Shown here piece by piece: positions 13,380 to 24,940 of a DNA stretch of 64,000 bases (positions are counted from its first letter, which is position 1; the number at the start of each line of letters is the position of its first letter). The notes under the pieces were generated by a model. It saw only the letters and a program-made list of their open reading frames with translations, was not told where the DNA came from and did not search any database. The stretch comes from Lycium barbarum (lineage: Eukaryota > Streptophyta > Magnoliopsida > Solanales > Solanaceae). The stretch lies in contig NC_083341.1 in the NCBI RefSeq assembly GCF_019175385.1, forward strand, positions 89,554,321 through 89,618,320, written 5' to 3'. The position numbers and the translations under genes are program-made.

Positions 13380-13382
13380 CTT

Positions 13383-16300
13383 TGTCACACCCTAATTTCC
13401 CTAGGGTGTGATGGGAACCCGACCCTTACTTAGGGCCGAGCGAACCCTCTGACTCTTGTTACGTACATAATCATTTGAACTGTTAATCAGTGAAAATGAA
13501 TAACATAATAAATGCTTTTGGAAACTTTCAGAAACAAGTCAAATCTGTAATCATACGAAATTTGTAACATAACATAAAATGACACATCGGCTAATGAAGC
13601 CGCGTATAAAACTAACATTCTATACCCGCGACTCTGTCTGCAAAGTCTCTAACCCTAATCAGAAATCATATCATACAAACTCCGACTCGGCAACACTCCG
13701 AAAGGAAGTGGAGCTCGCCAATCCAGCTGAAGCATCTTCTAACAGTGCCCTTTACCCATCTGGGTGTACTTGTGTGGCATGAAACGCAACCCTCGAAGAA
13801 AGGGGGTCAGTACGGAATATGTACTGAGTATGTAAAACATGAAATACAGAAACAGAACCATAATCGAATCAAGCAGTACAAAAGTAAGTACATTTTTCAG
13901 GATACCAAAATACTTATTTTTCAGAATGCAAATCGTGTATGCTGATGTCAAGTGTCAGAAGAAGTACAAAAAATAAGTAGATCATCCAGAGTGCCAAAAT
14001 GAGTATTTTTCCAAACACAGACCATGCGTGCCAACATCGTATGTCCTCATTTACATACACACATAACTAATTCATATGTAACATAATATTGCCGAGGAAT
14101 GTACAGCCCGATCCACAAATGTATTTGCTGCGGAACGTGCAGCCTGATCCATATACATATATTATATTGCTGTGGCACATGCAGAAGGTTAGTACAGACA
14201 ATAAGCACGGTGTGCAGAATAACAAAACAACTTACTGGAAACACGAATCATGCATGCCAAGAACGTATCTGGCTCCTTGTGGGACCCGGGGAACGTGGCG
14301 CCTCACACATCATACTCCAGAAGGTTTGCTCCGTAATCTCCATCACACATCATAATATCACATCATAAGATCAGAATATACATATACACATATATGGTTC
14401 GGCGAACCATGAACACATCATAACACCATAACACATCATACTCCGGAATACATATATGGCACCCGACCCTCAAGCAAGGGACCCGGCCAACCATACACAC
14501 GATATATACCGGCCCGGGACTCGGTGAAGGAGGCAATGACACATGCACGAGCAGAGTAGTGAGAAACCATATGCATATAAATAAATAAATTCCAAGACTC
14601 GATGAACAAATTATTTACTGACATCCGAAGGCTCAGAAACAAGTATCGGGTCAATCGGAATTAGTATCAGAAAGTTACGAGCTTTTGAAGTACAGAACCT
14701 TCTAAAAACGTTTCAGAAATCATTTTTGGAAAATCAAAGACATAATCATATCAAGTATCTTTCGGATATCGTTATGGATTAGATCAAATAGAACTTTTGG
14801 AATCACATGCACATATCAAATTATATCAAAGACTCGATGGAATAATCAAACGTGCTAGCATTTGAAAAATCAAAACTTTAGTCATATCAATAATCTTTCG
14901 AATACCATTTGGAAACATATCAACAAACTTCGGACATCATAGATATACATCAAAACCATATGAGACAACTTATGGAAGTCAAAAAAATATTAGCCATCCT
15001 AGTGGCTCTAAGAATAGGAAATTTCTTCGAAATCACACATATACGTCATTTGCCCGTTTTGTAAAGATCATGCCAAAAGAAATAAAGGGTAAGCCTTACA
15101 TACCTGCTCCACGTCCTATTGGCTACGTTTATTCGTCCAAGCTCGTTAGTCTACTTTCAAGGAGATTTACAAAATTATCAGACATATTGTCACACACTTG
15201 TCTTAATCTTTCAAGTAAACTCACTTATTATCTGCCGAAACTTCGGCAGCATTTCCCCTGTAAATACACCATCCCCGAGAATCTAACTCGGCCAAATCAA
15301 CAATCAACAATCCGAGAATTCAACTCGGCCAAATTATTAACAACATTACCAACCATCATACTTACAAATTCAACAATCAATCCAAAAGTATATATATTCT
15401 AACATTAACAACTTTCGTCACACAATTCGACGACATTTCATTTACATTCAATTGCATCACATATATTCAAGTTAACACCAATGATCCCACATTCAAATAT
15501 TAATCTGAAATCATCTAACATGATTCAAGAATACTTTAAACAATTCACATAATATTCAAAACAACCCATTCAACATCCTACTTCTTCCGAAACCTTTCAA
15601 ATTCAACAAAACAATGACAACTCATTTCCTTCCTTCAATTTATGAGCTATACTAATAATTCACATACTAAAACATTATTTCCATAAATACAAGAAATGAT
15701 ATTATAGTCGCATTAGCTTCCAAAACCACCTTCCAACACTTACAACTTCAACTAGAATCATCCAACTTTCATTATCAACATAGAATCCACAACAACAACA
15801 ATCAAAACACTAGATAAAATAACTGGTTTACCATTCCTACACCACACACCTATACACGGCCAACTCCACACCACACGGCTCAACACAACACACATTATTT
15901 TCATGATTTTCATTCATGTCTACATACTACAACATACACAAACCTTCCATAACATATAAAAGAATATGAATTCTTACCTCTTTCCTCAATTTCCCACTTG
16001 ACTATAATTATGAACTTGCAACAAAGAGGGAATTTCTTGCTCCAACAATTGTACCACGTTCAAGAGGACCTTCAAATTAGTAGGAATACTAAAAGAAAAT
16101 ATTTTTTTGGATCAAATTTGGAGGCTCCAATTTTCTCTTCATTGGCCGAATGGCCTTTATTTTTTTGCTCTTCTACAAGTTTCTTGAAAGGTCTAAGTGT
16201 TAAGAATGAAAAAGATGACTAATTGGTCATCTTTTTATGAATACATATTACGCCTCCATGTGGGCCTTGGGCCACCCCACATGGCCGGCCACTTTGGGCC

Positions 16301-16568
16301 CAAATTAGTCAAGCCCACTTTCTTTTCCTTTTTTTTTTTGTTTTGTAATTCATGAAAAATTTATTTTCCGAATTCCAAATTTGCCCTTAGCCTTCCTCCA
16401 TATTTCTATGAGTCATCTTGCGAATTTCCCTTTTTACCCTTAGCCTTTCTCAATATTTCCATACTAGTAAACAACTTGTTCATCGAAATAATTTTGGAAA
16501 ATAGTATTGCCTTTGACTTTTCACAATTATCTCAAATTATCCGATCGTACAAAATACGGGTCATAACA
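13383..16568 (-). mobile_element. Element A long terminal repeat, right copy (3186 bp)
   Basis: Near-identical to 3235-6400, with the same TGTCAC start and CATAACA end. In sense orientation it is the 5' LTR of the array. Immediately beyond its end, at 16569, Ty3 gag coding sequence of element F resumes in mid-gene, so A was inserted into F. The matching left flank and target duplication lie outside the window. The middle stem pair of the three-hairpin module (13770-13826) has changed to TTGTG/CGCAA. Confidence 0.9.
13770..13826 (-). promoter_or_regulatory. Three-hairpin LTR module, LTR A right
   Basis: The stems read TTGTG/CGCAA, a degraded C/G stem, and CAGTAC/GTACTG with a 7-nt loop. The outer pair of the first stem is T-A here instead of C-G elsewhere, a compensatory change. 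Confidence 0.5.
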
Positions 16569-19500
16569 GTTCATATGCGCTAGTCGGCCATGGTAGAGGC
16601 AGAGGGAGAGTCCCCAGTTCTAGCGATCCTCAGCACCGTGTTTATGCTTTGGCTGGATGCCAAGATCTTGAGTCTTCTCCTAACATGGTCACATGTATAT
16701 TATCGGTATTATTGATCCGGGTTCCACATTGTCATATGTTACTCCATATATTGCGGGTCGATTTAGAGTCGATCAAACCTTTTAAGGTGTCTACGCCCGT
16801 GGGTGAATCGGTAATAGCTAGCCAGGTGTATAGAAATTGTGTAATTGTGATTTGTGATCGTCCTACCATGATTGACTTGCATGAGTTAAAAATGGTAGAG
16901 TTTGATGTTATTATAGGTATGGATTGGTGGCTTCTTGCTACGCCAACGTTGATTGTAGAATGAAAATGGTTCGTTTCCAATTTCCGGGAGAACCAGTTTT
17001 AGAATGGAAAGGAAATACGGCGTCACCAAAAGGTAGGTTTATTTTCTATCTAAAGGCAAGGAAAATGATCACGAAAGGTCGCATTTACCGTCTAGTTCGG
17101 GTTCAAGATGTAGCAGCTGAATCACCGACTCTTCAGTCAGTTCCTGTAGTAAATGAATTTCCGGATGTGTTCCCGGAAGAGCTTCCAGGCCTTCCTCCCG
17201 AGTGGGAGATTGATTTTGCTATTGATGTGTTGCCAGGCACTAAGCCTATATCTATTCCTCCCTATAGAATGACACCTGCAGAATTGAAAGATTGAAGGAG
17301 CAGTTGAAAGACTTGCTTGAGAAAGGCTTTATTAGGCCTAGTTCATCCCCGTGGGGAGCACCAGTATTGTTTTTCCGAAAGAAAGATGGCTCCTTGAGAA
17401 TTTGTATTGATTATCGGCAATTGAATAAGGTGACGATTAAGAATAAATATCCTCTCCCGAGGGTTGATGACTTATTTGATCAACTGCAAGGTGCCAAATA
17501 ATTTTCAAAGGTCGATTTGAGGTCCGGGTATTATCAAGTGAGAGTTAGGGAGAAAGGTATCCCTAAGAGAGCCTTCAGAACAAGATATGATCATTTTGAG
17601 TTCCGGGTAATATCATTTGGGCTAACTAATGCGCCAGCGGTATTTATGGATTGGATGAATAATGTGTTCAGGCCTTTCCTAGATCTATTCGTGATTGTAT
17701 TCATCGACGACATCTTGGTATATTATAGATCCAAGGCAGAACATGCAGATCATTTGCATACTATCCTTGGAGTTCTTCAAACTTGAGAGTTGTTTGCAAA
17801 GTTTTCCAAATGCGAGTTTTGGTTGAACTCGGTGGCATTTCTGAGGCACATTGTTGCCGCCGATGGTATTCAAGTGGATGGTCAAACGATTGAGGCCGTG
17901 AAGACTTGGCCAAGGCCCACAACTCCTACGGAGGTTCGTAGCTTTCTGGGCTTGGCAGGTTATTACAGGAGATTCGTTGAGAGCTTTTCTTCTATTTTTG
18001 CACCACTCACAAAGTTGACCCAGAAATCAGCAAAGTTTCAATGGACAGATGCTTGTGAGCGTAGTTTCCAAGAGTTGAAAGATAGATTGACTTCTGCCCC
18101 AGTCTTGACACTTATAGAGGGATCGGAATGATATGTTGTTTATTGCGATGCTTCAGTTGTTGGGCTACACTATGTATTAATGCAACATGGTAAGGTGATT
18201 GCGTATGCTTCAAGGCAGTTATGAAAACATGACAAGAATTACCCAACCCATGTTCTAGAGTTAGCCGCAGTGGTTCATGCATTAAAGATATGGAGACATT
18301 ATTTATATAGTGTCCATGTGGATATTTATACAGCTTATAAGAGTCTTCAGTATATCTTCAAGCAGAAGGAGTTGAATTTGCGGCAACGACGATGGTTGAA
18401 ATTGCTAAAAGACTACGATGTCGATATCATGTATCACCCCGGAAAGGCAAATGTTATGGCTGATGCCCTTAGTTGCAGATCTATGGGAAGTTTATGTGAT
18501 GTACGACCAGAGAAAAGAGAAATGGCTCATGAGCTCCAGCAACTAGCTAGTCTAGGAGTTCGAGTAGTGGACTCAGGTAGCAAGGGAACTACTATTCAGA
18601 ATTTAGCAGTCTCGTCGCTAGTAGCAGAAGTGAAGAAGCGACAATACGAAGATTCCATGCTAATGCATTACAGAGATACACTCCCTCAGAAAGAGGAGTC
18701 ATCATTTGATCTTTCAGGAGACGGAGTTCTCCGATGTCAAGGCAAACTATGCGTTCCCAAGGTGGCAGGTTTATGCCACCAGATATTGAAAGAAGCTCAT
18801 TGTTCCCATTATTCTGTTCACCCCGGTGTGGCGAAGAAGTATTGTGATCTTAAGTCTGTATATTGGTGGAATGGGATGAAGAAAGATATAGCAAAATTTT
18901 TTGCTCAATGTCCCAACTGTCAACAGGTGAAAATCGAGCACCAAAAGCCGGGTTGATTATTGCAAGCCATAGAAATTCCAACTTGGAAGTGGGAAGTAAT
19001 TAACATGGACTTCATTGCAGGCTTACCCCGTTCTCGACGTAAGTATGATTCTATATGGGTGATTGTGGATAGGCTCATAAAGTCAGCTCATTTCTTACTA
19101 GACAGAACGACCTATGTGGTAGAAGATTAAGCAAGGCTTTATATTAAAGAGGTAGTGAGACTCCATGGTATTCCAGCATCTATTATCTCTGATAGAGGGA
19201 CTCAGTTTACAGCAAATTATTGGAAGTCTTTCCAAGAGGGTTTAGGGACCCAAGTGAGCCTTAGCACGGCATTTCACCCGCAGACCGATGGGCAAGCTGA
19301 GCGCACCATTCAGACTTTTGAAGATATGTTACGGGCATGTATGCTAGATTTTGAAGGTAATTGGGATGACCATTTACCGCTCATTGAATTTTCTTACAAT
19401 AATAGCTATCACTTTAGCATTAAAATGGTACCGTATGAAGCCCTATATGGGCGGAAGTGTAGATCCTCAATTGGGTGGTTTGAACCAGGAGAGGCTAAGT

Positions 19501-20081
19501 TAATAGGACTAGACTTGGTCCAGCAATCCATAGAGAAAGTCAAGCTCATACAAGATCGGTTATTAGCAGATCAAAGTCATTAAAAGTCCTATGCGGATAA
19601 TCGTCGAAGGGACTTGGAGTTCCAGGTTAAAGATTGGGTATTCTTGAAAGTGTCGCCAATGAAGGGCGTCATGAGATTTGGCAAAAAGGGGAAGCTTAGT
19701 CCCTGATACATTGGGCCCTATGAGATTGTACGAAATATAGGCAAGGTGGCCTATGAGCTAGATTTACCTCCGGATTTGGAGTTAGTCCATCCAGTTTTTC
19801 ATGTCTCGATGCTTCGAAAATGTGTTGGAGACCCTACTAAGATCGTGCCAATAAGTGATGTGTAGGTGATAGAAAAGTTGACTTATGAAGAAGTACCCAT
19901 TGTCATACTAGATAGGCAAGTACGGAGGCTTAGAAACAAAGAGGTGACCTCAGTTAAGGTTCTATGGAAAAGCAGTAAACGAGAATAAATGACATGGGAA
20001 GCGGAAGAAAGTATGCGATCTAGATACCCGCATTTATTTCAGCCCTTGGGAGAGATCCCAGACGAGATATCAAGATCATAA
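16569..20081 (+). pseudogene. Ty3/gypsy (Tekay/Del-type chromovirus) gag-pol remnant, element F
   Basis: This is the decayed polyprotein of an LTR retrotransposon. The order is: end of gag; protease (DPGSTLSYVT near 16710-16740); reverse transcriptase (17290-17900, with [17 protein letters not shown] and FIDDILVY); RNase H (about 18130-18480, with YCDAS and [10 protein letters not shown]); integrase (zinc motif near 18800-18935 with SVHPG and [15 protein letters not shown] near 19190, and GQAERT with the catalytic Glu near 19300); and a C-terminal chromodomain (about 19870-20040, TWEAEE, RYPHLF). At least eight in-frame stops and some frameshifts break it, for example near 17294, 17500, 17785, 18130, 18224, 18956, 19128 and 19581. 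Several could be CpG or CpNpG C-to-T decay. The gag start lies left of the window because A interrupts it. Confidence 0.93.
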
Positions 20082-20293
20082 GGTATGTATGATTTCCTTT
20101 TCATGTTTTTGGTCGTGTATGGCCATAGATATGTTGATATTGTGATGTAGCCCTGTGAGGCGATGATATTATGGGTCATTGTGGCAGGTTGGTAGTGCCA
20201 AATTACAGGGGAAACTCTGGCGAAATTTTCGCAGGATCCCGAGTGTTTAACATTCGAGGACGAATGTTCCAAGGGGGGGGGGGGGGGGGAGAA
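20082..20293 (+). promoter_or_regulatory. 3' untranslated region, AGGA hairpin and polypurine tract of F
   Basis: This links the pol stop to the 3' LTR. At 20249-20268 a perfect 8-bp stem AACATTCG/CGAATGTT encloses the loop AGGA. Two bases later a purine tract with a run of about 17 G (20271-20293) abuts the LTR. The tract primes plus-strand DNA synthesis. The hairpin is shared with A, C, D and E. Confidence 0.8.
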
Positions 20294-20537
20294 TGTTACA
20301 CCTTGAAAATTTCCCCGCGAACGTACAGTGGATAGGCTAACAAAGGGCATAGCGTGTACGATGTTTTAATAAGAAGGGAACGACGTTTGACGACCCTAAG
20401 TAAGATTCCAAAGGAAATTGCAATAAGAGATAGGTTATGCTTCATAATGACTAACTATAGGTTCTGAAAATGTGAAAAGTTGCAGATTTGCACTTTGGCC
20501 AGTTGATCGTAAAATGAAAAACGGACAGTAAAGTAGT

Positions 20538-20765
20538 TTACGGGCCGTAAACTACCATGTCGTATTTCAACTTCCAAAACTTCAACTTTCTGTCAAATGC
20601 TTGAATGGTTAAAGACGACTTGAAATACGGACCGTAAACTGAAATACGGCCCGTAAACTGTGTTCGTAAATCACCATGTCTCAGCTTGACTTTCTGGTTC
20701 TGTTATGATTAAATACGTCCACGAAATACGGCCCGTAAACTGTAATACGGACCGTAAACTGAGTT
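20538..20765 (+). promoter_or_regulatory. Cluster of five ACGGNCCGT palindromes in the F LTR
   Basis: TACGGGCCGTAA, TACGGACCGTAA (twice) and TACGGCCCGTAA (twice) occur within 230 bp of the U3 region. The same 10-bp palindrome class is clustered in the LTRs of the unrelated element K. It may be a dimeric factor binding site; function is unproven. Confidence 0.55.
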
Positions 20766-21829
20766 TACGACCACTGTTGTACTTTCGACAACTGTTCATT
20801 CCAGATCAGATTTTGGGTTATTAAAAAGGAGACCAAGTTTATTATTTCATTTCCACACTTCACCCCTTCTCTCTAAAACATCTCTCTACATTTATTCCAT
20901 AAGAATTCAAGGAGTATTAGTGATCAACAACATAAGCCAAGTGAATCAAGTGTAAGAAAACCGATTAAAGATCATACAAGTCAAGAAATCTCATTGGAGA
21001 TGAACTAGAGTTTTTGCTCAAGTGGAGTATTATCAACCAAGGCTTATTCCTATGACATCTAAGGTAAGGTTTATGATATTTCTATGTTGTTTAAAGTATT
21101 CGAGAGTTGAAATACTTTGATTGTAGAAGGCTATAAAAAATGGGTCATGAATGTGGAATAGTGCTATTTTGAGAAATAGCTTAACTTGAGTTATGATTCT
21201 TGATGTGTTGTGATGTAAATATGTTATAGATGATGTTGAGAACATGATATGAGCAATGTATGAGAATGGACGTCGTCGTGCGTTATGGCCATGGATAATG
21301 TGGATGAATAATGACTATCGTTATAGTATTGTGAATGTATTATTGACGTTGAGAGTTGATATACGCTATAGAGGAGACGTTGCCAGATTTTCTCTAGTTT
21401 TTGTCATGTATGCTAGCTATCGACTCTAATGATAGTATGACTTTAATGAAGGTAGAGACGTGAGCTTCGGAGGAGAACGTGCAAGTGTAGAATAATTCAA
21501 CGGAAAGGTATGTAAGGCTAACCCTTCTTTCATAAGGCATGGTTCTTTGGCCAAACGTCCAAATCCTCTATAAGACAATGACATCTTTCAAATGATTTGA
21601 TCTTCCGAGCTTGTAAGCTCACGATTCTTAATACGCCACGATTGTGCTAAGTTCCTCGTATGACGAGTAAGCCTATAAAGATAGATGTGATGAATGACGA
21701 TAATAGTAACAATGATATGGAAGACGACTATGCTGGTAATAGCGATGACGATAACCATGCCGACGATGATAGTAACTATAATAGTAAAGACGCTTATGAA
21801 CTATTATGTATATGTATCTATGTATGACT

Positions 21830-22050
21830 ATTACGGAACCCCGAGCTTATGAGGCCGGGTAGGATATGTAAATAAGTATGTTTATGATTATGTAACGCGT
21901 GCACACCTCTACAGATGGTACGGATAACCCTGACACGTTGGTAGGGCTAGGTAGATGTAACCATGACGCCTTGGTAGGGCCAGGTATGTGTAACCTTGAG
22001 CCTTGGCTGGCCAAGTATGTATGAAACACCGATCCGGCATGGTCGGGTAT
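21830..22050. repeat. Degenerate tandem array in the F LTR
   Basis: Four to five loose units of about 35-40 bp carry a CTTGGTAGGGCCAGGTATG-like core with GCC/GGC inverted ends. The copy at 59797-59957 in LTR L is a diverged, longer-unit version. Confidence 0.6.
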
Positions 22051-22351
22051 GCTATGTAGATGCTATGTATATGATATGATTATGTATATGATATGGATAC
22101 GAGTACGAATACGGATATGATACGATATGAATGTGAATAAGGGTATGTATACGAATACGAGTACAAATATGGAACGGATACGATTATGGATACAGATATG
22201 GATGTATGTACACAATACGCATTAGAAATGGAAAGTTCCTATGAAAGGCAAGTAAGTGCCTGTGACGATGATATTACCATCTCCCCTCCTGTGCTATTTT
22301 TCATGTTTCTTATTATGCTTCTACATTGATATTGATCATGCCTTACATACT

Positions 22352-22408
22352 CAGTACATTCTTCGTACTGACGTCCTTTTGTTTGTGGATGCTGCGTCAT
22401 GCCCGCAG
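22352..22408 (+). promoter_or_regulatory. Three-hairpin LTR module, LTR F
   Basis: The stems are CAGTAC/GTACTG (7-nt loop), CGTCC/GGATG and CTGCG/CGCAG. The middle stem replaces the CCCCC/GGGGG of the minus-strand families on both arms, so pairing is kept while sequence has changed. This is the best evidence that pairing itself is selected. Confidence 0.6.
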
Positions 22409-22854
22409 GTGCACAGGGAGACAGGATTGATCCATAACTACCTTCTCAGGGACTACATAGCAGAGCTCCATTTCATTCGGAGCTATAGCTTTTGGGTACT
22501 TATTCTTTTGTGTACATAATTATGGGCATAATGGGGTCCTGTCTCGCTTATGTGATATGACATACTCTTCTTAGAGGCTCGTAGACATGTGTACGTGGTT
22601 AGATGTGTTTGGGCTTGTCGGCCAATATTTTGTATATCATTTTGTTAGCCTTGTCGGCTCATGTACATTGACGTGGTATAGATCCCAATGATGATATAAA
22701 GGCATTGTTGTCCAATGGGACTAGTATGACTGATGAATAGAACTGTATGTTTAACTATGTGGCTCACCTAGATATAATTGTAAGTTCAAGCCAATGGGTG
22801 CCCGGGTGGGCTAACACCGGGCGCTCGTCGCGGCCCCCTAGACGGGTCGTGACA

Positions 22855-23235
22855 AAGAAGAACCATATGCAATGCATGTTTTAGTTTAAAAAATCATGAA
22901 TATAGATATATATACATAAGTAAAAATAACATCATCATCATAACGTTCCCCGCCTTAACAAGACTCAGTGTGAAACATACCCGGCCATAATAAGGCTCGG
23001 TGTAGTCATACCCAACTGATCAGTGGTGTGTAATACACATATATAGAGTGCACTCTAGTGCCGTACCAACCTATTATAGCTCGGGGAGTGTCATTATATT
23101 TTATACATATACATATACAGGCACATTATTGTCGTACCCACCGATTATAGCTCGGGGTGTGTTATTATATTATATACATATACATATATAGCGCACATTA
23201 GTGTCGTACCCACTGATTATAGATCGGTGGTGTGT

Positions 23236-23297
<62 letters not shown>

Positions 23298-24429
23298 GCA
23301 TGATGAACTCATGGAAACAACATATGGGTCTTTCGGAGTGACATAAGGCCAGTAACCTCCGAATACATTATATGATTATCCTCGTCAATAAGAACTCCAA
23401 TAGAACTTAGATCAAAAGTAACTAAATCATTAAATAACATATTGAATCATGAAATATAAGAAGTGGGAAGCATTAGCTCTTTATGGAACATTCGTTAATA
23501 GGTATAGTTGGATTCGTGCCAAAGAATAAGGAGAACAAAAACCTTACATACCTTGTTGGCCTCATAGGGGATCTACCACATAGCTCCTCTAGCGTCTCGA
23601 CCTTATATGTCAAGAACTCATCTTCTTCCACTTTACTTCACTTCAACAAAATTCGGATTCAACAACACGATAACACGGAGCAATGAGTTCGAAATAGAGA
23701 ACAAAACCCATATGTAGTTCTTGATAAGAGCTATACTTTGATTCCTAAAAATTTACAATTATGTTGCTGCCAAGAATTGACATTGCTGCTCCTTGTGAAA
23801 ATAGGGGTTCCATATACTTATACTTAAGTAAATAGCCAAAGTTCCATGAGAATTTTGTTGGAACGTGACTATTTATTGTGTAAGCATATACTTATACAAG
23901 TATATGAAATTTCTATGTAAATAACTCTCTTTATATTTACTAATCAGATTATATTTATCATAATGGACCATGGGCTCCACACATCACATTTGTCCTATAG
24001 GTGTCACTCCTATAAAACATGCAAAAGTGAGGAATAACTTGCTAGCTCTAGGTGCTGCCACACGAAAGAGAGGTGGTGTAAATTTACCACCTATCATTTA
24101 CTTTCTTTATCTCCACTATGAACAAACATTTAATCACTTACTCGCGTAATTAATTTCTTGATCTCAATTCACTTAAATAGTAATCCTTTTAACACATTTT
24201 ATATACCCATTGTCATAATCATTAGATATAGCATTAGCTCATAGTCTCTTTTGGCACACACAATGTTATTCCCAATCACCGTCATCACACTTTTAAGTCT
24301 GAAATTATTCTGGGACTTCACCTCCTTATACCATGAGCTCTTTATTTGCATACTTGAATATGACCAAAATTCTCAGGGTTATGTTAGTCTACCCATGATG
24401 TACACAACGTAAAAGTACGAGGTGTAATA
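22855..24429 (-). mobile_element. Left LTR of element C (3' LTR in sense), 5'-part removed by F
   Basis: Matches 30159-30692 joined to 44800-45377 of the right LTR, apart from about 350 bp (roughly 23350-23690) missing from the right copy. It should end GAGGTGTAACA as at 45377 but reads GTAATA (a C-to-T change of the terminal CA). A purine-tract complement follows. It carries CCCGGCC..CTCGGTGTG repeats (22945-23230) and a (TA)n tract (23239-23294). The first ~590 bp lie beyond element F, outside the window. Confidence 0.85.
23239..23294. repeat. (TA)n microsatellite in the left C LTR
   Basis: About 28 TA units; the right C LTR has only short TATA runs here (30345-30362, 30480-30504). Confidence 0.9.
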
Positions 24430-24473
24430 TCCTCTCCCTCCCCCCCCCCCAGTAACATTCGTCCTCGAATGTA
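24430..24473 (-). promoter_or_regulatory. Polypurine tract and AGGA hairpin of C
   Basis: TCCTCTCCCTC plus a run of C follows the LTR. The inverted repeat AACATTCG/CGAATGT(a) at 24454-24473 has sense loop AGGA, as in A, D and F. Confidence 0.7.
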
Positions 24474-24733
24474 GAGGTGTATGGGGAGGTCAACTTACTA
24501 GGTATTTGATGAGGGGGAGTGCCTCTAGAATGTATCCGTTAAACTTGTTACGCCTCTTGTATTCGTTGTAAGTAGTTGTGTATACCTTTAGGTATGGAGA
24601 TTCGTACCCGATTTTATGAGATATTAAGTACCTTACCCCGCGTATACTAAAGTACAAGTATATACTCCTTACAATACAATAGGATTAAAGTTAAATGAAT
24701 TGAATTAACACGAATCGAAGCAACTCAGGGAAT

Positions 24734-24888
24734 CAGGGACCTGTGCACTTTGACGGTGCAAAAGGACGGCCCGTCAACATGTTGACGTGGCATCTTTTCA
24801 CACCATCAACATGCCAAGGTCCCTGAATCTCAGGTTACAGAAGAACGGTGCACGTCGACAGCCGTCAACGTGTTGACGAGCTGTCGAC
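24734..24888. promoter_or_regulatory. Nested palindromes in the U3 of solo LTR G
   Basis: CAGGGACCT (24734) pairs with AGGTCCCTG (24817). Inside lies the perfect palindrome GTCAACATGTTGAC (24773-24786). A second, larger near-palindrome spans 24854-24888 with outer arms GTCGACAG/CTGTCGAC and inner GTCAAC/GTTGAC. Each inner palindrome contains two opposed TTGAC cores, the core of WRKY-bound W-boxes; binding is inference only. Confidence 0.6.
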
Positions 24889-24931
24889 CCTGCTTGTCGA
24901 CCCTGAGGCGGTGGAACTTTATTCCACTTGA

Positions 24932-24940
24932 TATATATAG
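24932..24940 (+). promoter_or_regulatory. TATA-like box of LTR G
   Basis: TATATATAG about 390 bp into the LTR, in GC-poorer sequence downstream of the palindromes, is the likely core promoter position. Confidence 0.45.

Larger units (their letters stand above)
6401..13382 (-). mobile_element. Element A, internal region copy 2, non-coding, interrupted by B
   Basis: This is the full internal domain of A (about 3.85 kb after removing the 8535-11657 insertion and its duplicated target). It runs from the purine tract at 6401 to the primer site at 13368-13379. It is pyrimidine-rich on the plus strand. No gag or pol motif is visible in six frames. The longest open frame (7573-8085, 170 codons) runs through a 23-base poly-C tract and is shorter in the sister copy, so it is not a gene. 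The element therefore needs proteins from a relative. The leader near 13240-13380 closely resembles the leaders of C and of coding element D. Confidence 0.85.
20294..22854 (+). mobile_element. 3' LTR of element F (2561 bp)
   Basis: It starts TGTTACACC after the purine tract and ends GGGTCGTGACA. Its end cuts element C's LTR: the next bases AAGAAGAACC match position 30159 inside the right LTR of C. The U3 part holds five ACGGNCCGT palindromes (20538-20765). A simple-sequence GAT/TAT-rich zone (21690-21800, 22040-22210), a degenerate tandem array (21830-22050) and the three-hairpin module (22352-22408) follow. The target duplication cannot be checked because the 5' end is off-window. No ORF of interest is present. 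Confidence 0.88.
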
